Of a stretch of DNA of 64,000 nucleotides, positions 33,728 to 41,475 are shown piece by piece (the first letter of the stretch is position 1; every line of letters starts with the position of its first letter). The position numbers and the translations under genes were made by a program. The notes beneath the pieces were generated by a model. It did not search any database, was not told the origin of the DNA, and saw only the letters and a list, made by a program, of their open reading frames with translations. Source of the stretch: Azospirillum sp. TSH64 (GTDB lineage: Bacteria > Pseudomonadota > Alphaproteobacteria > Azospirillales > Azospirillaceae); the NCBI RefSeq assembly GCF_003116035.1, contig NZ_LGQW01000015.1, positions 3,182-67,181 of the forward strand. The letters run 5' to 3'.

Positions 33728-34873
33728 ATGACTTTGGCAATTTACGGCGCTGGAAAAGGTGGCCGCCTTTTGCTTGATGTCGTACGAAGCAATGGAGGAA
33801 CTGTTGATTTTTTCATTGATGAGCTTATCTCTATCCGTGAAATCGACGGCATACCCATTATAAGGGTATCAGATATCCAGGAAAAAACAAACTTAACAGT
33901 TTATTTTACCATTAGTGAAGATCAAGAAGACGTGCATAATTGTGAAAAAAAAGCAATAGATTATCTTCGCGATAGCGGGGTAAGAGAAATCATTACCTGG
34001 AGCGGCATTGCAGAAATATATCACGAAATCAAAGAATTTAACGAAAAATGCTATAATACCGTTGATTATCAAAAATTTTGCTATGAACGCCAGAATGGCT
34101 TGCGAAAATTCTCAGAAAATATTCCAAACGATAAAGAGATTTCTGAAATAAAGTCCATTCTGAGCGACCAGAAAAGCATTGAATTAATGGGAAAACTTAT
34201 TCGCCATAGGAAAGAAATGTATGAAGGCCCATTGCTTAATCTTCCAGACCAGTTAACTCATTATTTCCCTAAATCTATTGATATATTTAGAGGAATTAAG
34301 CGGCTAAGGTTCGCCGACTGCGGCGCTTTCAACGGTATTACAGCAAAAAACGCTTTAAAGCTTTCTAAGGTTCCTGTTGATTACGTGGCTTCATTTGAGC
34401 CATCACCCACTTCATTTTTGAGGCTGCTACAGACGTTTAAGGATCTAAAGCACCTATATCCTCAGACGAAATTTTTTGCATATTCTTGCGGTGTCTGGTC
34501 TGGAAATGAATTTCTCCGCTTGGCAAATGAAGGCGTAGAGTCTGCTGCTATAGTTGGAAAAAAGAGCGATGGGTCAGATATTGCTGTTGTATCTCTCGAT
34601 GCCATTCTGTCCACAGAACCCCCAAATTTCATCAAGCTTGATGTCGAAGGGGCAGAATCGGAAGCTTTGCAGGGTGCGCGTTTCTTGATCTCAGAATATC
34701 AACCAACTTTGGCCATCAGCGCGTATCACAAGGGTGATGATCTTTGGAAACTGCCAATGTTGGTCAAGAGCCTGTACTCCGATTATCAAATTTATATTCG
34801 ACACCATCATTGGAGCCCTTTGGAAACCGTCCTGTACTGCGTCGCTCCGAATGGAACCAAAATTTCAGGGTGA
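33728..34873 (+). CDS. FkbM-family methyltransferase with N-terminal Rossmann-like module (paralogue B)
   Basis: The 381-residue protein is collinear with the product at 21649-22791. It has a Rossmann-like module (AIYGAGKGGRLLLDVVRS, FFIDELISIREIDGIPII), a linker, then FADCGAFNGITAKNALKLS, SFEPSPTSFLRLLQ, IAVVSLDAIL and FIKLDVEGAESEALQG. This is the strongest AT-rich island in the window, with long A/T runs in codons 40-150, and it strongly suggests horizontal acquisition. It points rightward, unlike its paralogue, and lies just outside the IS mosaic. It probably methylates a sugar in the same surface glycan, with a different acceptor or position. Confidence 0.88.
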   Translation: MTLAIYGAGKGGRLLLDVVRSNGGTVDFFIDELISIREIDGIPIIRVSDIQEKTNLTVYFTISEDQEDVHNCEKKAIDYLRDSGVREIITWSGIAEIYHEIKEFNEKCYNTVDYQKFCYERQNGLRKFSENIPNDKEISEIKSILSDQKSIELMGKLIRHRKEMYEGPLLNLPDQLTHYFPKSIDIFRGIKRLRFADCGAFNGITAKNALKLSKVPVDYVASFEPSPTSFLRLLQTFKDLKHLYPQTKFFAYSCGVWSGNEFLRLANEGVESAAIVGKKSDGSDIAVVSLDAILSTEPPNFIKLDVEGAESEALQGARFLISEYQPTLAISAYHKGDDLWKLPMLVKSLYSDYQIYIRHHHWSPLETVLYCVAPNGTKISG

Positions 34874-34943
34874 AAATCCTTTCTAATCGTGGTTAGCGGG
34901 TCAAGGCGCAGATATCTTGTTAATGCTGCTTTGATCCGCGCTC

Positions 34944-36050
34944 TCATTTTGGCGCTGCTATACCCAGCACCGGATACCCCTCCGGCAAATCCATTACCTG
35001 CGGCTCCGGCATCGGCCCTAGCTCCGCCACCATCGCGCCCCAGGACCAGCCAACCCCGAATCCGGCCATCAGTGTCTTCACCGGCCCAACCGCCAGCACC
35101 CCCCCCATGCTGTGGCAGATCGCCAGCGGGATGGAGGCGGAGCTGGTGTTGCCGAAGCCCTGCATGTCGATGACGAACCGGTCGGCCGGCGCCTTGATGC
35201 GCTTGCGCAGATGCTCCAGCATGAATGCGTTGGCCTGGTGAAGGACGAAGCGGTCGATGCCGTCCACGTCGGTGCCGGCATGCTCCATCGCCTCGCGCAG
35301 CAGCGGCGGCACGGCGCGCAGCGTGAAGGAGAACACCTCCGCCCCGTTCAGCGTCAGGCGCGAGTCGCGCTCCAGCTGAGCGGCTGCCTCCGTGTCAGTG
35401 ATTCGACCGGCTGTGCCGACCGGCGGGATCAGGCTATGGCGCTTGCCGCCAGACTTGACGAAGATGTGCGGCGCGCCGGCGCCGTCGGTGCCGATCACCA
35501 CCGGGATGGGGGACGCTGCCGGGTCCACCTCCAGCGCGGTGGCCGATCCGGCATCGCCGAACAGCGGCAGGGTGGCGCGGTCCTCCGGGTGCAGGTGGCG
35601 GGTCGGGTTGTCACCGCACAGAACCAGCGCCCGCTTGGCTGTCGATCCGCCCAGCAGCTTTGCCGCGATCCACAGGCCGTAGACATAGCCCGAGCAGCCC
35701 AGCGGCACGTCGAAGGCCGCCGCACTGGTCGGCAGCCCCAGCCGGTGCTGCATGATGCAGGCGGTGGCCGGCAGCACGTAATCGGCGTCCTGCGAGACGA
35801 AGACCAGCACCTCCACCGTCGCCGGTTCCCAGCCCAGCTGCTCCATCAGCCCTTCAGCCGCGGCGAGGCAGAGATCCGACGCGCAATAGGGATGCTGCAG
35901 CACGCGGCGTTCCTGGACGCCGATGGTGGCGGCCAGCTTCTTCGCCTCCTCCACCGTGAACATGCCGGGGTCCTCGACGAAGGAATGGCGCTGGGGCGGC
36001 ACCACCGCGCGCAGGCCGGCGATCCGGATGCCGTCGATGATGGCTTTCAT
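34944..36050 (-). CDS. 3-oxoacyl-ACP synthase III-like (KAS III) protein
   Basis: This 368-residue thiolase-fold enzyme has the full catalytic triad: Cys in FDVPLGCSGYVYGLW (about 125), His in FVLHQANAFMLEHLRKRI (about 280) and Asn in GFGNTSSASIPLAI (about 310). The C-terminal FGVGWSWGAMVAELG is typical of the FabH/KAS III fold. The enzyme would condense an acyl-CoA or acyl-ACP with malonyl-ACP. It is divergent from an SDR-Rieske-oxygenase-GNAT operon with a shared promoter region, so it more likely makes a special acyl chain than housekeeping fatty acid. No acyl carrier protein gene is nearby. Start at 36050. Confidence 0.85.
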   Translation of the reverse strand: MKAIIDGIRIAGLRAVVPPQRHSFVEDPGMFTVEEAKKLAATIGVQERRVLQHPYCASDLCLAAAEGLMEQLGWEPATVEVLVFVSQDADYVLPATACIMQHRLGLPTSAAAFDVPLGCSGYVYGLWIAAKLLGGSTAKRALVLCGDNPTRHLHPEDRATLPLFGDAGSATALEVDPAASPIPVVIGTDGAGAPHIFVKSGGKRHSLIPPVGTAGRITDTEAAAQLERDSRLTLNGAEVFSFTLRAVPPLLREAMEHAGTDVDGIDRFVLHQANAFMLEHLRKRIKAPADRFVIDMQGFGNTSSASIPLAICHSMGGVLAVGPVKTLMAGFGVGWSWGAMVAELGPMPEPQVMDLPEGYPVLGIAAPK

Positions 36051-36311
36051 GGCTGTCCTGTCCTTCGCGTCTTCGCAGCCCGGCAGGGGCGCTTGTCTCG
36101 GCCGGTGTCCGGCACCATAGCGCACAGTGACGCCGGATTGGTTTCCGAAAGATTGATTGCGCCGCATGGCTCCGCCGTAACCGCTGCTGCCGATCGGGAA
36201 AGGGGCATGGCGCCCGGCACCAAAAGGCCGCAGCCCCGGACGCGCTGATGTCGGCCGCCCGTCGTGCTATGGTCCGCATCCCGATCCGCCACCACCCTGG
36301 ATTTCCTCACC
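36051..36311. promoter_or_regulatory. Divergent promoter region, KAS III / SDR operon
   Basis: A 261-base gap lies between two divergent starts and contains no supported gene. The placement implies promoters for both transcripts. A clear -35/-10 consensus or palindrome was not found. Confidence 0.4.
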
Positions 36312-37076
36312 ATGACAGCCGCCTACAACCCCATGGACCTGACCGGCCGCCGTATCCTGGTGACCGGGGCGTCGGCCGGGATCGGCCGGGCGACGGCGGT
36401 GGTGCTGGCGAAGCTGGGCGCCCGGCTGGTGCTGAACGGCCGCGACGAGGAGCGGCTGGCAGAGACCGCCGACCGTCTGGAAGGAGACGACCACGCCATC
36501 GCCCCCTTCGACCTGTCGGACCTCGAAGCCGTGCCCGGCTGGGTAAAGGGGCTGTGCGCCGACGACGCTCCCCTCGACGGCATCGCGCACTGCGCCGGCA
36601 TCCAGGCGCTGCGGCCGATCCGCATCTTCTCCGCCGCCTTCTTCGACGAGGTGATGCGGGCCAATCTGGGCAGCGCCTTGGCACTCGCCCGCGGGCTGCG
36701 GCAGAAGGGCTGCCATGCCGAGCGGGCGGCAATCGCGCTGATCTCCTCCACCGCCGCCACGGCGGCCTCGCCCGGCAACGTCGTCTATGCCGCCAGCAAG
36801 GGCGGCATCATCGCCGCCACCAAGGGGCTGGCGGTGGAGCTGCTGAGCGACGGCATCCGCGTCAACTGCGTCGTTCCCTCCATCGTCGAGACCGAGCTGA
36901 TCGAGCGCGGCAAGCAGAAGCTGACCGCCGAGCAGTACGAGCATCTGCGCACGCTCCAGCCGCTGGGCTTCGGCCATCCCGACGACATCGCCCACATGAT
37001 CGCCTATTTGCTCGCCGACACCAGCCGCTGGATGACCGGGTCCATCGTCACGGTGGACGGCGGCCGCACCGCCTGA
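36312..37076 (+). CDS. Short-chain dehydrogenase/reductase
   Basis: This 254-residue SDR has the cofactor loop [17 protein letters not shown] (TGxxxGIG, about 15-30), [10 protein letters not shown], catalytic serine in [10 protein letters not shown], and [16 protein letters not shown] (YxxxK). It ends in the classical [19 protein letters not shown] and TVDGG. The arginine after the first strand (NGR) favours NADP(H). It is the first gene of a four-gene operon, with the Rieske gene starting nine bases after its stop. It resembles 3-oxoacyl-ACP reductases, fitting the KAS III gene opposite; the substrate is unproven. Confidence 0.9.
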   Translation: MTAAYNPMDLTGRRILVTGASAGIGRATAVVLAKLGARLVLNGRDEERLAETADRLEGDDHAIAPFDLSDLEAVPGWVKGLCADDAPLDGIAHCAGIQALRPIRIFSAAFFDEVMRANLGSALALARGLRQKGCHAERAAIALISSTAATAASPGNVVYAASKGGIIAATKGLAVELLSDGIRVNCVVPSIVETELIERGKQKLTAEQYEHLRTLQPLGFGHPDDIAHMIAYLLADTSRWMTGSIVTVDGGRTA

Positions 37077-37085
37077 GGCCCCGCG

Positions 37086-37754
37086 ATGCCGAACGAAGCT
37101 CCCGAAAGCCGCCGGCCCGAAACCCGCTGGTTCCACCTCTGCCTGGCGGACAACCTCGCCAGCCCCAACGCCTTCGTCACCACGCGGGTGGGGGCGGTGC
37201 CGCTGGTGGTGCAGAACATCAAGGGGCGGGTGGTCGCCTTCCGCAACGTCTGCACCCACCGCTTCGCCGTGATCCATGGCGAGCCGGCGGGCTGCGGCCC
37301 GCTGCGCTGTCCCTATCACGGCTGGAGCTTCGACGCCGACGGCCTGCCGGTCGGGCTGCCCTTCAACCCGACCGACTTCCAGCTGGAGGCGGAGGGGCGC
37401 CGGCGCCTGGCCCTGCACCCGGCCTCCCTGGCTCGCTGCGGCCGGCTGGTCTTCGTCCGGGTGGCCCTCGACGGTCCGTCGCTGGAAGAGGAGTTGGGCG
37501 CCGACCTCTTCGCCCGGCTGGCCGCTTTGTCCGACGCCTTCCCCCACCGCGGCGTCGCGTTGGAGCCGGCGGACGGTTGGGAACGCATCGAAGCCGCCAA
37601 CCTGCGCATCCATCGGGCGCCGGACGGTGCTCTGGTGCTGCACAGCGCCGCGCCAGACGGTGCAGACAGCCGCTTCTCCCGCACCGTCACCCTTTATCCC
37701 GCCACCGCCCTCACAACCGCCCCAACAACCGCCGATGCGGAGCTGCCGGCATGA
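37086..37754 (+). CDS. Rieske-domain protein (oxygenase half lacking the catalytic iron site)
   Basis: The 222-residue protein has a complete Rieske [2Fe-2S] site, CTHRFAVIHGEPAGCGPLRC, in which two Cys and two His (CxH...CxxH, with PYHGW) bind the cluster, at about residues 58-80. The preceding WFHLCLADNLASPNAFVTTR matches the N-terminal part of ring-hydroxylating oxygenase alpha subunits. The rest is only ~100 residues and lacks the DxxHxxxxH mononuclear-iron motif. It looks like a shrunken catalytic domain (ANLRIHRAPDGALVLH). The stop overlaps the next start by ATGA, so the two should be translated together. The neighbouring gene supplies the missing iron site. Confidence 0.82.
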   Translation: MPNEAPESRRPETRWFHLCLADNLASPNAFVTTRVGAVPLVVQNIKGRVVAFRNVCTHRFAVIHGEPAGCGPLRCPYHGWSFDADGLPVGLPFNPTDFQLEAEGRRRLALHPASLARCGRLVFVRVALDGPSLEEELGADLFARLAALSDAFPHRGVALEPADGWERIEAANLRIHRAPDGALVLHSAAPDGADSRFSRTVTLYPATALTTAPTTADAELPA

Positions 37755-38740
37755 GCGCGCATTCCGTCCACAGCATCGTCCCCGAAAACGGCGCCTTCCT
37801 GCCCCACAGCCATTTCTGGACAGAGGAAGCCTTCGCACAGGAGCGTGAGCGGCTCTTCGGCCGCTGCTGGCTCTACATGGGCGTGTTCGACGCCACGAAT
37901 GTCCTGACCGCCGAGATGGCCGGGCTGTGCTTTGAACTGCGGCGCCAAGGCGAGGCCATGGACGGCGTCTGCCGCGACGGGGATCGGGTGCGGCCCCTGC
38001 AGATCGACCGCTGCGGCGCCCTGGTCTTCGCCCGCATCGCACAGGACAACGGTCCCACCCTGGCTGAACATCTGGCGCCCTATGGCGAGCGGCTGGCGAC
38101 GATGTCGGCCAACTGCCTCAACCCGCAGGCCCCGGTCGGCATCGCGTTCCAGGCCAACTGGAAGGCGCTGGTCGAGAACACGATGGACGATTTCCACGGC
38201 TCCACCGTGCATCCCGACACCATCCATCCCGCCGTGCATCCCGACTGGCAGAACGGGCTCGTCACCGAACGCCATGGCGCCAACAGCGACTCCCGCTGGC
38301 TGCTGGCCGACGGCACCGCCGGCTGGTGGGCGAAGCTGGACGCCAAGCTGCGTATGCGCCGCTTCGCCGAAGAGCCCGTCTACCGCCACATTTTCATCTT
38401 CCCGAACTTCTATCTGGCGACCTTCTACGGTGCCACGGTGATCCCGCACCGGGTCGATCCGGTCGCTCCCGATTCCGCGGTCCTGCGGTGGCAGCTGTTC
38501 CTGCCCACCACCCGGCTGGAAACGGCGCGCGAGCAGGCCTTCCACCGCTCCACCGCCGCTTATCTGATCGAATCCGCCAGCACTGTGATCGCCGAGGACC
38601 GCCCGGTCTGCGAGGCGGTGCAGCAGGGCCGCCCGGGCATCGCGGACCTTCCCCACATCACCGGCATCTACGGCCGGCGCGAGCGCCGCATTCTCGACTT
38701 CCATCAGGCGATGCTGCGCCAGTTGGGAGAGGCTGCATGA
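37751..38740 (+). CDS. Rieske-less oxygenase catalytic subunit
   Basis: The 329-residue protein begins like an oxygenase alpha subunit (HFWTEEAFAQERERLFGRCW). The segment that should hold the Rieske ligands (VFDATNVLTAEMAGLCFELR and after) has no CxH/CxxH pair. The catalytic part is present: QANWKALVENTMDDFHGSTV continues to H, giving the DxxHxxxxH facial-triad motif. It is followed by HIFIFPNFYLATFYGA. It is therefore complementary to the preceding gene: one protein keeps the electron-transfer cluster, the other the substrate-oxidising iron. In normal oxygenases electrons cross between adjacent subunits, so a hetero-oligomer is mechanistically plausible. Confidence 0.8.
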   Translation: MSAHSVHSIVPENGAFLPHSHFWTEEAFAQERERLFGRCWLYMGVFDATNVLTAEMAGLCFELRRQGEAMDGVCRDGDRVRPLQIDRCGALVFARIAQDNGPTLAEHLAPYGERLATMSANCLNPQAPVGIAFQANWKALVENTMDDFHGSTVHPDTIHPAVHPDWQNGLVTERHGANSDSRWLLADGTAGWWAKLDAKLRMRRFAEEPVYRHIFIFPNFYLATFYGATVIPHRVDPVAPDSAVLRWQLFLPTTRLETAREQAFHRSTAAYLIESASTVIAEDRPVCEAVQQGRPGIADLPHITGIYGRRERRILDFHQAMLRQLGEAA

Positions 38741-39300
38741 GCGGAACCCTCACCTTCATCGAGCCGACGGAGGACCACGCCCAACTTATGCTCGACTGGC
38801 GCACCCGGCCCGACATCGCCGGCCAGATGCTGAGCGTCGTACCCTATGACGTGGAGCGCCAGAAGGCATGGCTGCGGCGCTGTGCGGAACGGGACGACTA
38901 TGTCCACCGCATCCTCTGCGTCGACGGCGTGCCGGCCGGCCATGTCTCCATCACCATCACCGAACCGGAGTGGCGGATCGCCACCATCGGCGTGCTGATG
39001 GGCGAGCGGGCAGGGCGGACGGGGGCGGCCCCGCTGAACTTCGCCTACATGCTGAACCACGTCTTCTTCACGCTGGGGCTGCGCAAGGTGGTGAACCACA
39101 TCCTGGGCACCAACAGCCCCCGCCTGCTGAAGGGCCAGCCGATGATCGGCTACCGCCCGGTCGGCGTGCTGAAGCGCCAGGTGGTGAAGGACGGGCAGGA
39201 GATCGACCTGCACATCTTCGAAATGCTGGCCGAGGACTGGCTGGCGGTGCGCGACCGGTTCAGGGTCTATCAGGACATGGACGGGCGGGAGTGGCGGTGA
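38737..39300 (+). CDS. GNAT acetyltransferase
   Basis: The 187-residue protein is an Acetyltransf_3/PseH-like GNAT. It opens LTFIEPTEDHAQLMLDWRTR, has HVSITITEPEWRIATIGVLM as the central beta strands, then FAYMLNHVFFTLGLRKVVNH and IGYRPVGVLKRQVVKDG. The CoA loop is degenerate (GERAGRTGAAPL). Enzymes of this group acylate amino sugars such as pseudaminic-acid precursors. The start overlaps the oxygenase stop by ATGA, so it is the last gene of the SDR-Rieske-oxygenase operon. Confidence 0.83.
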   Translation: MSGTLTFIEPTEDHAQLMLDWRTRPDIAGQMLSVVPYDVERQKAWLRRCAERDDYVHRILCVDGVPAGHVSITITEPEWRIATIGVLMGERAGRTGAAPLNFAYMLNHVFFTLGLRKVVNHILGTNSPRLLKGQPMIGYRPVGVLKRQVVKDGQEIDLHIFEMLAEDWLAVRDRFRVYQDMDGREWR

Positions 39301-39373
39301 GGGAGAGAACGCTATCATTGAAATCGATGCAATCACGACCTAACCTTCTTCCCAACATGCCGAGGAGCACAGG

Positions 39374-39619
39374 ATGGCCAGCCTCACGATTCGGAACTTG
39401 GAGGATCCGTTGAAAGCCCGGCTGCGGATCCGTGCCGCCCATCACGGGCGTTCCATGGAGGATGAGGCCCGCCACATTCTGCGTGCAGCACTTACGGAAG
39501 AGCGGCAGCCGGTTCCGGATCTCGGTGCAGCAATCCACCGGCGCTTCGCGCGGCTCGGCGGCGTCGAGGTAACGGAGGCAAGACGGGAAGCCCTGCGACC
39601 TCCGCCCAGCTTCGACTGA
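39374..39619 (+). CDS. FitA-like antitoxin
   Basis: The 81-residue protein starts SLTIRNLEDPLKARLRIRAA, a ribbon-helix-helix DNA-binding domain typical of FitA/plasmid-stability antitoxins. HGRSMEDEARHILRAAL completes it, followed by an acidic tail that should bind the toxin. It is coupled to the toxin gene by a TGATG overlap and probably autorepresses the operon. AGGAG upstream supports the start. Confidence 0.88.
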   Translation: MASLTIRNLEDPLKARLRIRAAHHGRSMEDEARHILRAALTEERQPVPDLGAAIHRRFARLGGVEVTEARREALRPPPSFD

Positions 39620-40038
39620 TGATCGTCCTCGACACGAACGTGCTTTCGGAACTGATGCGCCCGGCCCCGTCCGAAGCCGTACTTCGCTGGTTCGCCGGAC
39701 ACCCCGCCACCACCCTGTTCACGACGACGATCACCCAAGCGGAAATTCTCTTCGGTCTCGCCCTGCTGCCGGAGGGGCGGCGGCGAAGCGACCTGCTGAT
39801 GGCGGCGGAGCAGATGTTTGCCGAGGACTTCGCCGGCCGGGTGCTGCCCTTCGACAGCATGGCGGCAAAAGCCTTCGCGCCCATCGCTGCGGGACGACGG
39901 CAACAAGGCCGGCCAACCGGGGCCTTCGATGCGCAGATCGCTGCTATCGCTGCATTCCGTGGCGCTTCCTTGGCAACCAGGAACGTGGCGGATTTTCTGG
40001 ATTGCGGGGTGCCAATCATCAATCCGTGGGAAAGTTAA
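39619..40038 (+). CDS. FitB/VapC-type PIN-domain toxin
   Basis: This 139-residue PIN-domain RNase has the acidic residues expected: MIVLDTNVLSELMRP (Asp5), TTTITQAEILFGLALLPEGR (Glu), PTGAFDAQIAAIAAFRG (Asp) and LATRNVADFLDCGV (Asp). The neighbouring antitoxin and the one-base stop/start overlap support a type II pair. It would cleave RNA when released from the antitoxin. The pair lies between the glycan-type operon and DUF1501/DUF1800 genes. Confidence 0.9.
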   Translation: MIVLDTNVLSELMRPAPSEAVLRWFAGHPATTLFTTTITQAEILFGLALLPEGRRRSDLLMAAEQMFAEDFAGRVLPFDSMAAKAFAPIAAGRRQQGRPTGAFDAQIAAIAAFRGASLATRNVADFLDCGVPIINPWES

Positions 40039-40177
40039 AGTCAGCCGCCCTGCCAGACCGCGACCATTTTCCCCTCAACTCGCTGCCCCCGGATGCGGAG
40101 AAGCGGCGCAGCGCCGACATCCAGAATGTTCCCGTCGATCCGCGGCTCTTCACACCAATGTCGGCGGACTGACCGCC

Positions 40178-41461
40178 TTACCCCCGCAGCACCCCCAGCG
40201 GCGCCCCCTGGAATCCTGGAAAGCCGCGCGCCGCCGGTGCGCCGATCAGTTCCGACAGCACCGTCCGGTAATCGGTGGTGACCGCCAGATCGACGCCGCG
40301 GTCCAGCTGGTGGCTGGCCAGCCCCGGCCAGCGGCCCAGCATGCGCCCGCCCGCCACCCGGCCGCCCAGCACCAGCATGGCGCCGCCATGGCCGTGGTCG
40401 GTGCCCTGGCTGCGGTTGCCGCGCAGGCGCCGGCCGAACTCGCTCATCACCACCACCGTCAGGTCGCGCTCATAACGCAGGGTATCGGCATGGAAGGCGG
40501 CAAGCGCGCGCGACAGCTGACCGGCGGCACTGGCGAAGCGCCCCTGCTGGTTCTCGTGGGTGTCCCATCCGCCGACATCGACGCAGGCCGCCCGCAGGCC
40601 GATGTCCATCTTCAGCATGCGGGCCACCGTCTGCAACGCCCGCCCGGCCTCGGTCTCCTCATAGACGGCCCCGCCCTCCGCGTCATAAGCGGCGACCTTG
40701 CCGCCAGCCTCCCGAGGCAGCCGGCCATCGACCGCCGACAGCCCGTCGAGCGCCGCCCGAGCCGCCCGCTCATAGGCGCCGTCGCCCTGCCGGCAGAGCG
40801 CCGCCAGCACCGCCGCCGCCTGCGGCCCGCCGGGAGGGGCCAGCCCGCCGCGCAGGTCGGGCACGGCAAGCGCGCCGCCCATACCGGCCAGGGCGGCGGC
40901 CGGAGCAGCGGCGGTGCCGATGGCCGGAACGCGTCCTTGCAACCCCTCACCATGCCCGCCCTCGCCAAGCCAGCGGGCGACCCAGCCGCTGCCGGTGCGG
41001 GCAAGGTCCTCCTCGCGGGCGATGCCGCGCTCCATCAGGTCCTGGGCGACGAAATGGCTGCGGGTGCCGTCGGTCAGCCCCACCGCATGGACGATGGCGA
41101 GCCGGCGGGCGGCATACAGCTCCGCCAGCGGGGCGGCGTCGGGATGCAGGCGGAAGTCGAGGGAAGGGGCCAGCGTCTGGTCCAGCCGGATGCCGGCCTT
41201 CGGCCCCTCCGCCATCACCCGCAACTCCGGCGTCCGCGCGGCGCGATAGTCGGGGTCGTCGGCCGGCGCCACCAGTGCCAGCATGTCCGCCCCACCGCGC
41301 AGGAACACCACCACCAGCGTGCCGGCCGGCGCTTCGGTAGAAAATCCATCGGCGGCAAAGGCGAGGCTGCGGACGCCGGGCAGCCCCGTCAGCACGCTCC
41401 CGGCCAGCCCGAGACCGGCCGCCAAGCCGCCCTGCATCACACCGCGGCGTGAAATCGTCAT
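40178..41461 (-). CDS. DUF1501 family protein with Tat-type signal
   Basis: This 427-residue protein begins TISRRGVMQGGLAAGLGLAG, a twin-arginine-like signal (SRRG), and ends the export region near FAADGF. The alkaline-phosphatase-like fold includes LVVVFLRGGADMLALVAP, SHFVAQDLMERG, VDVGGWDTHENQQGRF and VVVMSEFGRRLRGNRSQGTD followed by HGHGGAMLVLGG. These match DUF1501, a sulfatase-like family exported to the periplasm. It lies directly downstream of, and is likely co-transcribed with, the DUF1800 gene, the usual pairing. The exact substrate is unknown. Confidence 0.9.
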   Translation of the reverse strand: MTISRRGVMQGGLAAGLGLAGSVLTGLPGVRSLAFAADGFSTEAPAGTLVVVFLRGGADMLALVAPADDPDYRAARTPELRVMAEGPKAGIRLDQTLAPSLDFRLHPDAAPLAELYAARRLAIVHAVGLTDGTRSHFVAQDLMERGIAREEDLARTGSGWVARWLGEGGHGEGLQGRVPAIGTAAAPAAALAGMGGALAVPDLRGGLAPPGGPQAAAVLAALCRQGDGAYERAARAALDGLSAVDGRLPREAGGKVAAYDAEGGAVYEETEAGRALQTVARMLKMDIGLRAACVDVGGWDTHENQQGRFASAAGQLSRALAAFHADTLRYERDLTVVVMSEFGRRLRGNRSQGTDHGHGGAMLVLGGRVAGGRMLGRWPGLASHQLDRGVDLAVTTDYRTVLSELIGAPAARGFPGFQGAPLGVLRG

Positions 41462-41475
41462 GGCTCAAGCCTCCC

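Noticed and set aside
36248..38740. A single 830-codon plus-strand frame spanning SDR, Rieske and oxygenase genes
   Set aside because: In its first two thirds it is Arg/Pro-rich shadow sequence in the wrong frame. Only its last part coincides with the real oxygenase gene starting at 37751.
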